From NCBI GenBank assembly GCA_002706405.1, contig PALN01000070.1, positions 1-38,880 of the forward strand: a DNA stretch of 38,880 nt, in the 5' to 3' direction. The translations under genes were made by a program, and so were the position numbers. The DNA comes from Rhodospirillaceae bacterium (lineage in GTDB: Bacteria; Pseudomonadota; Alphaproteobacteria; Rhodospirillales; Casp-alpha2). Under the pieces are notes generated by a model, which was given only the letters and a program-made list of their open reading frames with translations, was not told the DNA's origin and ran no database searches. Below, piece after piece: positions 8,128-15,345 of this stretch (within the stretch, counting starts at the first letter, position 1; the number at the start of each line of letters is the position of its first letter).

Positions 8128-8820
8128 TTAGAAGGTCATCCCAACCATCACTGCAGCGGTGAAGACTCCAAAATTCTCATACTCAATTCCAAGTTCATCC
8201 GTGGGCCCGGAGACAAAGTGGTAGTCCGCCTTCACGCCTGCATAGACACTTTCGGACAGGTTATAGCGAGCGCCGGCCGAGAGCGTAAACGCAGGCTCCA
8301 AGCTGTCCGCATTCTCGATATCGACAAACCCGATGCCGCCGCCAACGAACGGCTTGATCGCAGCTTCCATCGGAATGTCGTAGTAAGCGTTGAAAGAGTA
8401 AAGCTGGACGTTGTTATCGAACGCTTGAGCAATACCACCTAAATTTTCTCTGCTGACCTTTGCCGACGCATTCGTAATCGTTGTCGTGCCGTCCGTGATG
8501 GAGCCGGCGCTAAGAGTGATTGCATCAAGCTCGACATTCATGTGCTTAACACCAAATCCGAGCCGCATATTTTGGACGCCGAAGTTTTGAACGCCAGCCT
8601 CAGCACCGAACATGAATTCTTCATCATACTCAAGCGTGCCTTTGGCCCCCGTAACCGTGATGCCACCAGCGGCCCCGCTATACGTGTTGGTGTCGATATC
8701 TTCCATCACGGCAACACCGAGCTGACCTTCTACGTAAATATCGGCAGCCTGCGCTCCATCCTTGGACGCCAAAGCGACTGCCGAGAAGGCGAGCATAGCA
8801 GCTACACTGCGCTTGATCAT
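8128..8820 (-). CDS. Outer-membrane beta-barrel protein (OmpX/OmpW-like fold)
   Basis: A 230-residue protein with a Sec signal peptide (MIKRSVAAMLAFSAVALASKDGAQA) followed by ADIYVEGQLGVAV. Alternating hydrophobic strands are rich in Gly and aromatics (PFVGGGIGFVDIEN, FTLSAGARYNLSESVYAGVKADYHF), and the terminal strand ends in Phe (VFTAAVMVGMTF). This is the pattern of the outer-membrane beta-barrel domain PF13505. The start at 8820 has GGAGG about 9 nt upstream. Base composition is less GC-rich than the chromosome around it, which fits recent acquisition with the neighbouring regulator. Adhesion, permeability or stress roles are all possible. Confidence 0.75.
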   Translation of the reverse strand: MIKRSVAAMLAFSAVALASKDGAQAADIYVEGQLGVAVMEDIDTNTYSGAAGGITVTGAKGTLEYDEEFMFGAEAGVQNFGVQNMRLGFGVKHMNVELDAITLSAGSITDGTTTITNASAKVSRENLGGIAQAFDNNVQLYSFNAYYDIPMEAAIKPFVGGGIGFVDIENADSLEPAFTLSAGARYNLSESVYAGVKADYHFVSGPTDELGIEYENFGVFTAAVMVGMTF

Positions 8821-8956
8821 TTGGATCCCCTCCGATTTAGAAAAAACCAATCGGGTCAGAGGGGTAGATGCAAAAATTAATCGTGTAAAATGTAAAACTA
8901 CCCTATTTGGCGTCCTTATAGGACACATGCTCCTTCGGCCAAAATTTCCGAGGAAA

Positions 8957-9403
8957 TCACTTAATTGGATACGGGGCGCTATTGAGCGCATCGAGATATC
9001 GCGCCACTCGCATTCTCCCCTTCGCTGTCCCCATCAGGAGTGTCCGCCTGCCGTCTCGGAACCTGCGGCAAAGCCCGTCATTCTCCATCCTGCGAACCAA
9101 GCGGTAACAATTCGTGCGCGGAATCCCGAGCCACGCCGAAAATGACGTGAGATCAAATAAGTCGCCAGAAACCTCACTATGGCAAATGCCGACCAACGCG
9201 ACATAAACATTGTCGGCATCCACGGCCTCGAAAATGCGTCGCCTGACTTGGATTAAGTCGTAGAGCCACCTTATTTGTCCATTGTCGATCAAACCTTTAT
9301 CGATTTCAAATGTTTCCAACATACCCATATGCAACTTTAAGTTTATATACAATCTATGTGCGGCGAAATAAGGTGGACTTAACTCCGCCACAAAATTGGC
9401 CAA
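8957..9403 (-). CDS. Putative winged-helix (MarR-like) DNA-binding protein
   Basis: A 148-residue basic protein. Residues about 82-130 read as a winged helix: FDLTSFSAWLGIPRTNCYRLVRRMENDGLCRRF, followed by a short basic wing (RDGRRTLLMGTAKGRMRVARYL), similar to MarR-type regulators. I do not recognise a closer family. The start is uncertain: TTG at 9403 gives the longest form, and an internal ATG (MGMLETF) is the alternative; neither has a good Shine-Dalgarno. The gene is AT-rich and followed leftward by the beta-barrel gene, whose expression it might control. It lies in the putative island scar next to tRNA-Arg. Confidence 0.5.
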   Translation of the reverse strand: MANFVAELSPPYFAAHRLYINLKLHMGMLETFEIDKGLIDNGQIRWLYDLIQVRRRIFEAVDADNVYVALVGICHSEVSGDLFDLTSFSAWLGIPRTNCYRLVRRMENDGLCRRFRDGRRTLLMGTAKGRMRVARYLDALNSAPYPIK

Positions 9404-10063
9404 TCAATGATTAAATCTAAATATAAAAAGCATCCTATTTGGACGAGTAGTTTTTTCGAGAACAGATCTCTCCCTTAACATGTGGTTTGTAGCGTTGCGC
9501 TAAAGCACGTAAAGAAGCGTAAAATTCCCAGAAAATGACAACGGGTGCACGGCGCGATCTTATGCGCGGCCCAGATATATTTAATTTATATGACTTAAAT
9601 AAAATTAACTCTGTTTTTAACAATTATTGACGCGACAATGCTGCATTACTCGTCGCGGGTCGGGGCGCCCGTTGATTAAATCGTGTTCTAACTCATTAAC
9701 TTGTTCGGGCGCTATCGCGGCCACATAGTGGATAAGGCGCATTAAAAGTTCGCCCCAACCGCAACTTGTCTAAGGCGGCGCAGCGAACTAGCTTGGTCCC
9801 TGCGTTAGAAGGCTATTAAGCTACTGAGGAGAACGGCGGCCCTTTCGGGGGCCGCCGTTTTTCATTTCTCATCCGTAGAAGCGGACATTAAGTCGGTCGA
9901 TATGTGGCCGCGAGGCGCGTGGGATGGGTCTGGAACTCGCTCACTTCCGAGGTATGCGAAAGGGGAATTGTGCATACGATTCACCTTGATGCAGCGTAAA
10001 GGAGATTAAGCCTCATCCTTTAAAAGACCCGAGGAGCGAAATGTTATTTCTCCTTTAAAGGGA
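9404..10063. other. Gene-poor, AT-rich stretch upstream of the recombinase stub
   Basis: No convincing protein gene is seen. Positions 9404-9640 are strikingly AT-rich for this window. From about 9640 the GC content rises, with an inverted pair GCGCCCG (9665-9671) and CGGGCGC (9706-9712). A strong plus-strand terminator at 9832-9862 is not preceded by any recognisable gene, so a small untranslated RNA or the tail of a deleted gene may be present. Near 10016 and 10051 TCCTTTAAA occurs twice as a direct repeat. Confidence 0.5.
9832..9862 (+). terminator. Strong orphan intrinsic terminator
   Basis: AACGGCGGCCC (9832-9842) and GGGCCGCCGTT (9849-9859) form a perfect 11-bp stem around a 6-nt loop, running into five T. 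There is no coding sequence directly upstream on this strand, which implies an RNA gene or a lost gene. Confidence 0.8.
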
Positions 10064-10294
10064 TTGAACGATGTCCGCTTTCACGACCTGAGGCATACGT
10101 TCGCCTCACGGCTCGTTCAGCAAGGGGTATCGCTTTATGAGGTGATGCACCTGACGGGCCACAAAAGCGTATCGATGGTTCAACGATACGCGCACCTCGC
10201 GCCCGATTTCCAAGAGGAGGCAATCGCGGCGCTCGAAGCCTTTGGCACAAATTGGGCACACTCGCCCGACGTGCGATTGGCGAAAACAGGATAA
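10064..10294 (+). pseudogene. C-terminal remnant of a tyrosine recombinase (phage-type integrase)
   Basis: Only about 76 residues remain. They contain the C-terminal catalytic block of tyrosine recombinases: HDLRHTFAS (the H-x-x-R box), LTGHKS (the third conserved His) and MVQRYAHLAP with the nucleophilic Tyr. The N-terminal arm-binding and core-binding domains, the first catalytic Arg and the Lys are missing. The fragment has only a TTG as possible start, so it is almost certainly non-functional. It ends 15 bp from the 3' end of tRNA-Arg, the classical position of an integrase beside its attachment site, and marks a decayed integrative element to the left. Confidence 0.88.
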
Positions 10295-10308
10295 GCCATT
10301 GAAAAGTT

Positions 10309-10385
<77 letters not shown>

Positions 10386-10558
10386 CTTGGTCGGCGCTGG
10401 CGCGAACGGGCGGACCATACCCCCAAGGTTCCGCGTATGGCAAGCTTCCCTTGGGCCCTTCCGTGCCGCGGCGCATTCATGAAAACGCTTCCTTTTTCCG
10501 CCGCCACGGGTTTTTGTGGTCGGCGGGGGAGGACAGAGAGCAAAAATAGGAGCCACGC

Positions 10559-11005
10559 ATGCGCTGCCTTTTCGCCCTGTCCCTGATTTTCGGCCTGTCC
10601 GCCGCCGCCCAGGCATCGGATACGGCCCCCATCGGCATCGTCAAGGAAGTCATCGGCACCGCCACCATAGAGCAGGGGGATCGCAAGATCACGCCCCAGG
10701 TCGGCGCGGACATTTTCCTGAACGACGACGTCTCGACCGGGGCCGACGGCGGAATCGGTATCTCGTTGAACGACAGCACGACCTTGAGCCTGGGGGAGAA
10801 CAGCCGCCTGCGCATCGACCGCTTTGTCTATGAGCCGCAGGCCAATAAGCTCGGCTTCGGCATGGAGGTCATGCAGGGCACCCTGAGCTATCTGTCCGGC
10901 AAGATCGGCGCCATCGCGCCCGAACAGGTCAGCGTGGCGACGCCGAGCATGACCATCGGCATCCGCGGCACCAAGTTCCTGCTCAAGGTCAAACCGGTTC
11001 AATAA
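10559..11005 (+). CDS. Secreted FecR-domain protein
   Basis: A 148-residue protein with a Sec signal peptide (MRCLFALSLIFGLSAAAQA). It contains a FecR domain: GIVKEVIGTATIEQ, then DIFLNDDVSTGADGGIGISL, STTLSLGENSRLRIDRFVY and TPSMTIGIRGTKFLLKV are the typical repeated beta-hairpin signatures. It is not the membrane anti-sigma FecR but the short periplasmic type. It has a good AGGAG 5-8 nt before the ATG. The downstream gene, 32 nt away, encodes an OmpA-like protein; pairs of this kind are common in proteobacteria and may sit at the cell wall. The exact role is unknown. Confidence 0.82.
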   Translation: MRCLFALSLIFGLSAAAQASDTAPIGIVKEVIGTATIEQGDRKITPQVGADIFLNDDVSTGADGGIGISLNDSTTLSLGENSRLRIDRFVYEPQANKLGFGMEVMQGTLSYLSGKIGAIAPEQVSVATPSMTIGIRGTKFLLKVKPVQ

Positions 11006-11037
11006 CCGCCCCGGCGGCAAGCCCATGAGGCCCCCAA

Positions 11038-11634
11038 ATGATTGAATTCCTCGTCGCCCTGTCCCTGATGATCGCGGCCGCCGCCTCCAGCGGCCCGCCC
11101 GACACCCTGGTCGTCCTGCAGGCCGATCCCAACGGTCATATCGGCCAGGTCGTCGTCACCGCCGGGTCGGACCGCCAGACCCTGGACCAGGAGAACACCG
11201 GCGTCGGCGTTGATGCGACCGGCACGCTCGGCGCCGTCGCCGCCTATTCGGAGGCGGACATCCAGAGCCTGTTCGCCGGCGCCCTTGCCGCCCAGCCGAC
11301 CCCGCCGAAAAGCTATCTGCTGTATTTCGATACGGGCAGCGATGCCCTGAGCCCGGCCGCCCGCGAAGCGTTGGCCCTGGCAGTCACCGACATCCGCAGC
11401 CGCCGCGCGGTGCGGATCAGCGTGGTCGGCCATACGGACCGGGTCGGCGCCGCCGAACTGAACGCCCGCATCGGCCTGGCCCGCGTCGATGCCGTGCGCG
11501 CGGCCCTGATCGCCGAAGGGGTTTCCGCCGAGGTCATCTCCGCGGTTTCCCACGGCGAGTACGACCCCCTGATCAAGACCGCGGACGAGGTGCCGGAGCC
11601 CCGCAACCGGCGGGTGGAGATTCTCGTCCGCTAG
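11038..11634 (+). CDS. OmpA-like peptidoglycan-associated protein
   Basis: A 198-residue protein with a hydrophobic N-terminus (MIEFLVALSLMIAAAAS). Its C-terminal OmpA/MotB domain (residues about 100-198) includes YLLYFDTGSDALSPAAREAL, then VVGHTDRVGAAELNARIGLARVDAV as pieces HTDRVG and GLARVDAV, and finally PRNRRVEILVR. The conserved Asp and Arg that bind diaminopimelate are present in these motifs. It probably tethers the envelope to peptidoglycan. It follows the FecR-domain gene in the same direction and is likely co-transcribed. The middle region (residues 20-95) has no recognisable domain. Confidence 0.85.
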   Translation: MIEFLVALSLMIAAAASSGPPDTLVVLQADPNGHIGQVVVTAGSDRQTLDQENTGVGVDATGTLGAVAAYSEADIQSLFAGALAAQPTPPKSYLLYFDTGSDALSPAAREALALAVTDIRSRRAVRISVVGHTDRVGAAELNARIGLARVDAVRAALIAEGVSAEVISAVSHGEYDPLIKTADEVPEPRNRRVEILVR

Positions 11635-11768
11635 CACCGCCGGGAACGGCGGGCCTCGCGGGCGATCGCCGTTGCGCGCCTCGTCATTCCACGGCACACT
11701 TTCCGCCATCCGCCGCCCGCGCCGATCCGATCCGGCCCGGGGCGCGCGCCATTTGGGAGGATCAATTC

Positions 11769-12752
11769 ATGACACGCATCATCACCGCCCGCGCCCTGGC
11801 CGTAAGCGCCGCACTCCTTGCCGGGACCACCGCCGTCGACGCCGCCTCGGCCCAGGCCGCCGAGGTCAAGATCACGCCGCTGGGCAGTCACGCGGGCGAA
11901 TTCTGCCGTTTCGACCGGGCCCTGATTCTGGAAGACCCGGACGGCACGCGGCTGCTTTACGATCCGGGCCGCACGGTCGCCGGGGGCAGCGATCCGCGTC
12001 TGGGCAAGATCGACGCCGTCCTGGTCAGCCATATGCACGGCGACCATGCGGGCGACCGCCACCTGCCCGCCCCGGGGGCCGGAACCTGCGCCAAGCCCGA
12101 CGTTTCGGCCAAGGCCACGCCCAATACCAACGCCGCCAATATCGCCATCGCCACGGATGCGAAGATCGTCACCGGCTCGGAGATGCCCAAGTTCTTCGCC
12201 GGCAAGCTGAAGGCCCTGGGCGGGGACCCCAAGAAATCCGTGCTGGTGCGCTTCGGCGCGTCGACCAAGGTCGGCGGCGTCACCATCACCACGGTGCCGG
12301 CCGTCCATTCCAACGGCGTCGCGGGGGCCATGGTCGGCGGCGATCTCGGCAAGATGCTCGACGCGGCGGGCCTGACCGCCTATGCGGGGCCGCCCACGGG
12401 CTACGTGCTGACCTTTTCCAACGGCCTGGTCACCTATCTGTCCGGCGACACCGGGGTGACGGCGGAACAGAAGACCGTGGTCGGCGACCAGTACAAGACG
12501 AAACTGGTGGTCATGAACATCGGCGACACCTACACCACCGGCCCGATGGAGGCCGCGTTTGTCATCAACGATCTGATCAAGCCCACGTCGGTCATTGCGT
12601 CCCACGCCAATGAGACGGGGACTGAGAACGGCAAGGTCGTCGGCAAGCGGACCCTGACCTTCATCAAGGCGTCCAAAGTCCCGGTACATGTGCCCCTGAG
12701 CGGCAACACGATGTCGTTCGACGGGTCGGGCAAATGCACGGCCGGCTGTTGA
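11769..12752 (+). CDS. Secreted MBL-fold metallohydrolase
   Basis: A 327-residue protein with a signal peptide (RALAVSAALLAGTTAVDAASAQAAE). The metallo-beta-lactamase motif H-x-H-x-D-H is at residues 88-93 (HMHGDH), preceded by the strand GKIDAVLVS. Further metal-ligand regions are PAVHSN, YLSGDTG and a final SHANET. The overall form matches UlaG-like or other broad MBL hydrolases rather than a beta-lactamase. A cysteine at the end (GKCTAGC) may form a disulfide in the periplasm. The ATG is preceded by GGGAGGATC. The substrate is unknown. It is convergent with the hydrolase at 12769, with only a 16-nt gap. Confidence 0.82.
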   Translation: MTRIITARALAVSAALLAGTTAVDAASAQAAEVKITPLGSHAGEFCRFDRALILEDPDGTRLLYDPGRTVAGGSDPRLGKIDAVLVSHMHGDHAGDRHLPAPGAGTCAKPDVSAKATPNTNAANIAIATDAKIVTGSEMPKFFAGKLKALGGDPKKSVLVRFGASTKVGGVTITTVPAVHSNGVAGAMVGGDLGKMLDAAGLTAYAGPPTGYVLTFSNGLVTYLSGDTGVTAEQKTVVGDQYKTKLVVMNIGDTYTTGPMEAAFVINDLIKPTSVIASHANETGTENGKVVGKRTLTFIKASKVPVHVPLSGNTMSFDGSGKCTAGC

Positions 12753-12768
12753 CCGCTAGGGAGATTTC

Positions 12769-13767
12769 TTAAGCGCCCGGGCCGCCCGCCCGTCCGCGCC
12801 GGACGGCAGGGGGGGCCTGGGCGTTTTCGATCCAGGCGAGAATGTCGCGCCACACGGTCTCGGCGTCGAGGTCGCGCAGCAGCATGTGATAGCCGCCGTC
12901 GTAAAGCGCGAAGGTCTGGCGGTCCTTGGCGGCGGCCGGAAGGCGGCGCACCATCTCGAACGTCGGCCGGCCGGGAATGATGTCGTCCTTGGCGCCGTAG
13001 AGGATCAGCGCCTTGTCGGAAAACCGGGGCGCCGCGGCCAGCGCCCGGTCCATCAGTTCGACCAGGCCGTAAATCGTTTCGACCCGCGTGCGCTTGATGA
13101 CCCGCCAATCGCGGCCCAAGGCGCGCAGCATGTCGATGTTGTCCGACGGCTGAATGTTGAGGCCCTGGGCCGTCAGGCGGAACGTCGGGATGGTATGGGC
13201 CGTCGCCCATAGCGCCGCCCGTTCGTACCACGCCATGGCGGCGCGGCCCCAGACGGCGGGGGCGGCCAGGATCATGCCGTCAGCGTCGGGTCTTGCCCCG
13301 GTATCCCCCGCCCCGGCGACCAGGGCGACGGCACCCCCCATGCTTTCGCCCAGCACGTAGACCGGAACCCCCGGATGGGTCCGGCGTACCAGGGCCGTGA
13401 AATCGGCGAGGTCGCGGGCATAGGCATCGGCCCCGGCCCAAAGGCCGATCCGGACACCGTCGCCGAAGCCGCGCTGATCGTACGCGTAAGACGCGATGCC
13501 CCGGTCCGCCAACCAGGCGCCGGGTTCGGCGAAGAAGTTGGAATAATCGTTGAAGCCGTGCAACGCCACGATCACGGCCTTGGCCGGTCCCTCGGGTTTC
13601 CACGAGCGTACGGTCATGCGGATGCCGTCGCGGGCGACGAACCAGTCCATCAGAAAATGGGGCGTGGTCACCGTCGGTCCCGCCGGATAGGTCAGGGGCA
13701 CGGCACAGGCCGCAAGCATCCCGCAGAATCCCAGAACGGCAAGCTGCCGCAGGGTGCTGCGGATCAT
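12769..13767 (-). CDS. Lipoprotein alpha/beta hydrolase (monoacylglycerol-lipase-like)
   Basis: A 332-residue serine hydrolase. The N-terminus is a lipoprotein signal with the lipobox LAAC (residues about 18-21), so it should be anchored in the envelope. The alpha/beta hydrolase core shows VIVALHGFNDYSNFF (oxyanion hole), YDQRGFGDG, the nucleophile elbow GESMGG, the catalytic Asp in LILYGAKDDIIPG and the His in DGGYHMLLRDL. It resembles the Serine aminopeptidase S33/MAG-lipase group (PF12146). Its ATG overlaps the stop of the ABC ATPase gene (ATGA), so it is translationally coupled to it. Lysophospholipid or monoglyceride hydrolysis is the most likely activity. Confidence 0.88.
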   Translation of the reverse strand: MIRSTLRQLAVLGFCGMLAACAVPLTYPAGPTVTTPHFLMDWFVARDGIRMTVRSWKPEGPAKAVIVALHGFNDYSNFFAEPGAWLADRGIASYAYDQRGFGDGVRIGLWAGADAYARDLADFTALVRRTHPGVPVYVLGESMGGAVALVAGAGDTGARPDADGMILAAPAVWGRAAMAWYERAALWATAHTIPTFRLTAQGLNIQPSDNIDMLRALGRDWRVIKRTRVETIYGLVELMDRALAAAPRFSDKALILYGAKDDIIPGRPTFEMVRRLPAAAKDRQTFALYDGGYHMLLRDLDAETVWRDILAWIENAQAPPAVRRGRAGGPGA

Positions 13768-14777
13768 GGCCGGGCGGCCGTCGCCTCATCCCCCGTGGGG
13801 CCGGGCGACGTCAGGCGCAGGAACACGTCTTCCAGCGCCGCTTCCTTGGTCGTCAGGTTGGTGATGACGTAGCCGGCGTCCTGCATGGCGGTGATGATCT
13901 GGCCCGAGTGGGCCTGCGACGGTGGAAAGGATACGGAAATCTGCCGGGGCGTGGGCAGGTCCGTGCGGAACGTGCTCAGAACGTCCGGCACGTCGGTGAT
14001 GTCGCGGTCGACGGTGATCAGCATTTCCTTGGAATCCAGGCGCGCCAGAAGTGCGGCCGTATCATCGCAGGCGACCAGTTCGCCATGATTGATGATGGCG
14101 ACCCGGTCACACAGCGCTTGGGCTTCTTCCAGGTAATGGGTGGTCAGCAGGATCGTCGTGCCCCGCGCGTTGAGATCGCGCATGGTCACCCACAGCTGAC
14201 GGCGCAGTTCCACATCGACCCCCGCCGTGGGTTCGTCCAGGATCAGTACCGGCGGCGAATGCACCATGGCCTTGGCAACCAGCATGCGCCGACGCATGCC
14301 GCCCGACAACGAGCGGGCATAGGCGTTGGCTTTGTCGGCCAAGCCGACGGCGGCAAGAATGTCGTCGGAGCGGCGGCGGCTGGCCGGCACGCCGAACAAA
14401 CCGGCCTGAACCTCCAACAATTCGCGCGGCGTGAAAAACGGGTCCAAATTCAGTTCCTGCGGCACCACGCCGAGCGACAACCGCGCCGCCCGCATGTCGC
14501 GGTCGATGTCATGGCCCCAGACCCGGGCTTCGCCCGAGGATTTGATGACCAGCCCCGACAGGATGTTGATGAGCGTCGATTTACCGGCCCCATTGGGCCC
14601 CAACAGGGCGAAAAACGACCCCCGGGGAATATTCAGCGACAGATCCTTGAGCGCCGCCACGGTTTGGCCCGTCTCCCCCGGCACATTGCCGCCCCGGCCA
14701 TAAACCTTGCGCAAATGGTTGATTTCCACGGCGAATTCGGGCTGTTGCGGGGAAGTATCGGAATTTGGGACGGTCAT
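13764..14777 (-). CDS. ABC transporter ATP-binding protein (ABC-2 type, YadG/DrrA-like)
   Basis: A 337-residue ATPase with Walker A (GPNGAGKST), Q-loop region (GVVPQELNLDPFF), signature LSGGMRRRM, Walker B (LILDEPTAGVD) and H-loop (LLTTHYLEEA). The extra C-terminal segment of about 100 residues ends in ALEDVFLRLT, typical of ABC-2 exporters. ATG 14777 was chosen because GAGGAG lies 4 nt upstream and similarity begins soon after. No permease gene is adjacent: downstream is the lipoprotein hydrolase and upstream a divergent zinc-finger gene. The permease must be elsewhere or has been replaced. Confidence 0.92.
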   Translation of the reverse strand: MTVPNSDTSPQQPEFAVEINHLRKVYGRGGNVPGETGQTVAALKDLSLNIPRGSFFALLGPNGAGKSTLINILSGLVIKSSGEARVWGHDIDRDMRAARLSLGVVPQELNLDPFFTPRELLEVQAGLFGVPASRRRSDDILAAVGLADKANAYARSLSGGMRRRMLVAKAMVHSPPVLILDEPTAGVDVELRRQLWVTMRDLNARGTTILLTTHYLEEAQALCDRVAIINHGELVACDDTAALLARLDSKEMLITVDRDITDVPDVLSTFRTDLPTPRQISVSFPPSQAHSGQIITAMQDAGYVITNLTTKEAALEDVFLRLTSPGPTGDEATAARP

Positions 14778-14923
14778 GGGCTCCTCGGGGGCGCGCCGGT
14801 GCGACGGAATGATGCCGCTGCGTATTGATTGTCGGGCCGCAATCGGTATCATCCGCTCAAGCGCAGGGTCAACGGTCATGGCCGACCCCGGGCGGACAGG
14901 AACAGCGAATCAAGGGATACATC

Positions 14924-15106
14924 ATGGACCCGGAAGAACCCATCTACGTGGATACCCCGATCGTCGCCTGTGACGGAGGCGGCGGCGCGCTGGGCCACCC
15001 CAAGGTGTTCCTGAAGTTCGACGAAGAGGCGGAGGTCGTCTGCCCCTATTGTTCGAAACGCTATCTTTTGAATCCGGACGCCCCGATCGCCAGCCACGGC
15101 CACTAG
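14924..15106 (+). CDS. Zinc-finger protein, zf-CHCC type
   Basis: A 60-residue protein with the zf-CHCC pattern (PF10276): a Cys in VACDGGGGALGHP, a His nine residues later, then CPYC near residue 44. The Cys-x9-His-x15-Cys-x2-Cys spacing agrees with this small family, related to the C-terminus of the complex I accessory subunit NDUFS6. AAGGGA precedes the ATG at 14924. Such proteins are widespread in alphaproteobacteria, and a zinc-binding role in respiratory complex I assembly or stability is inferred from homology. It is divergent from the ABC ATPase gene. Confidence 0.85.
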   Translation: MDPEEPIYVDTPIVACDGGGGALGHPKVFLKFDEEAEVVCPYCSKRYLLNPDAPIASHGH

Positions 15107-15238
15107 GCCGCGCCCCCGGCCGTCACCACGCCCGGCGCGTTGCTTGAATATTGTTGCCCCGGCAGGCTGAGCGGCTGAGTGGTCTTGCCGCTGCGGCACC
15201 GCATCGCTCGCACCCCTTGTGCGCGACGGCGAACGGCC

Positions 15239-15269
15239 GGCCGGCATAGATAAACCCTTCATGCCGGCC
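15239..15269. repeat. Inverted repeat upstream of polA
   Basis: GGCCGGCAT (15239-15247) and ATGCCGGCC (15261-15269) are perfect 9-bp arms around a 13-nt AT-richer spacer, with no T-tract. It lies 77 bp before the polA start and may be a terminator-like hairpin or operator; its role is not known. Confidence 0.5.
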
Positions 15270-15345
15270 CGTCCGCCGGGCTATAACAGGGGAGCGCGGC
15301 ACCCCGTCCGCCGGCCTGCATCCCTGCCCACCGAAATGGATCCCC

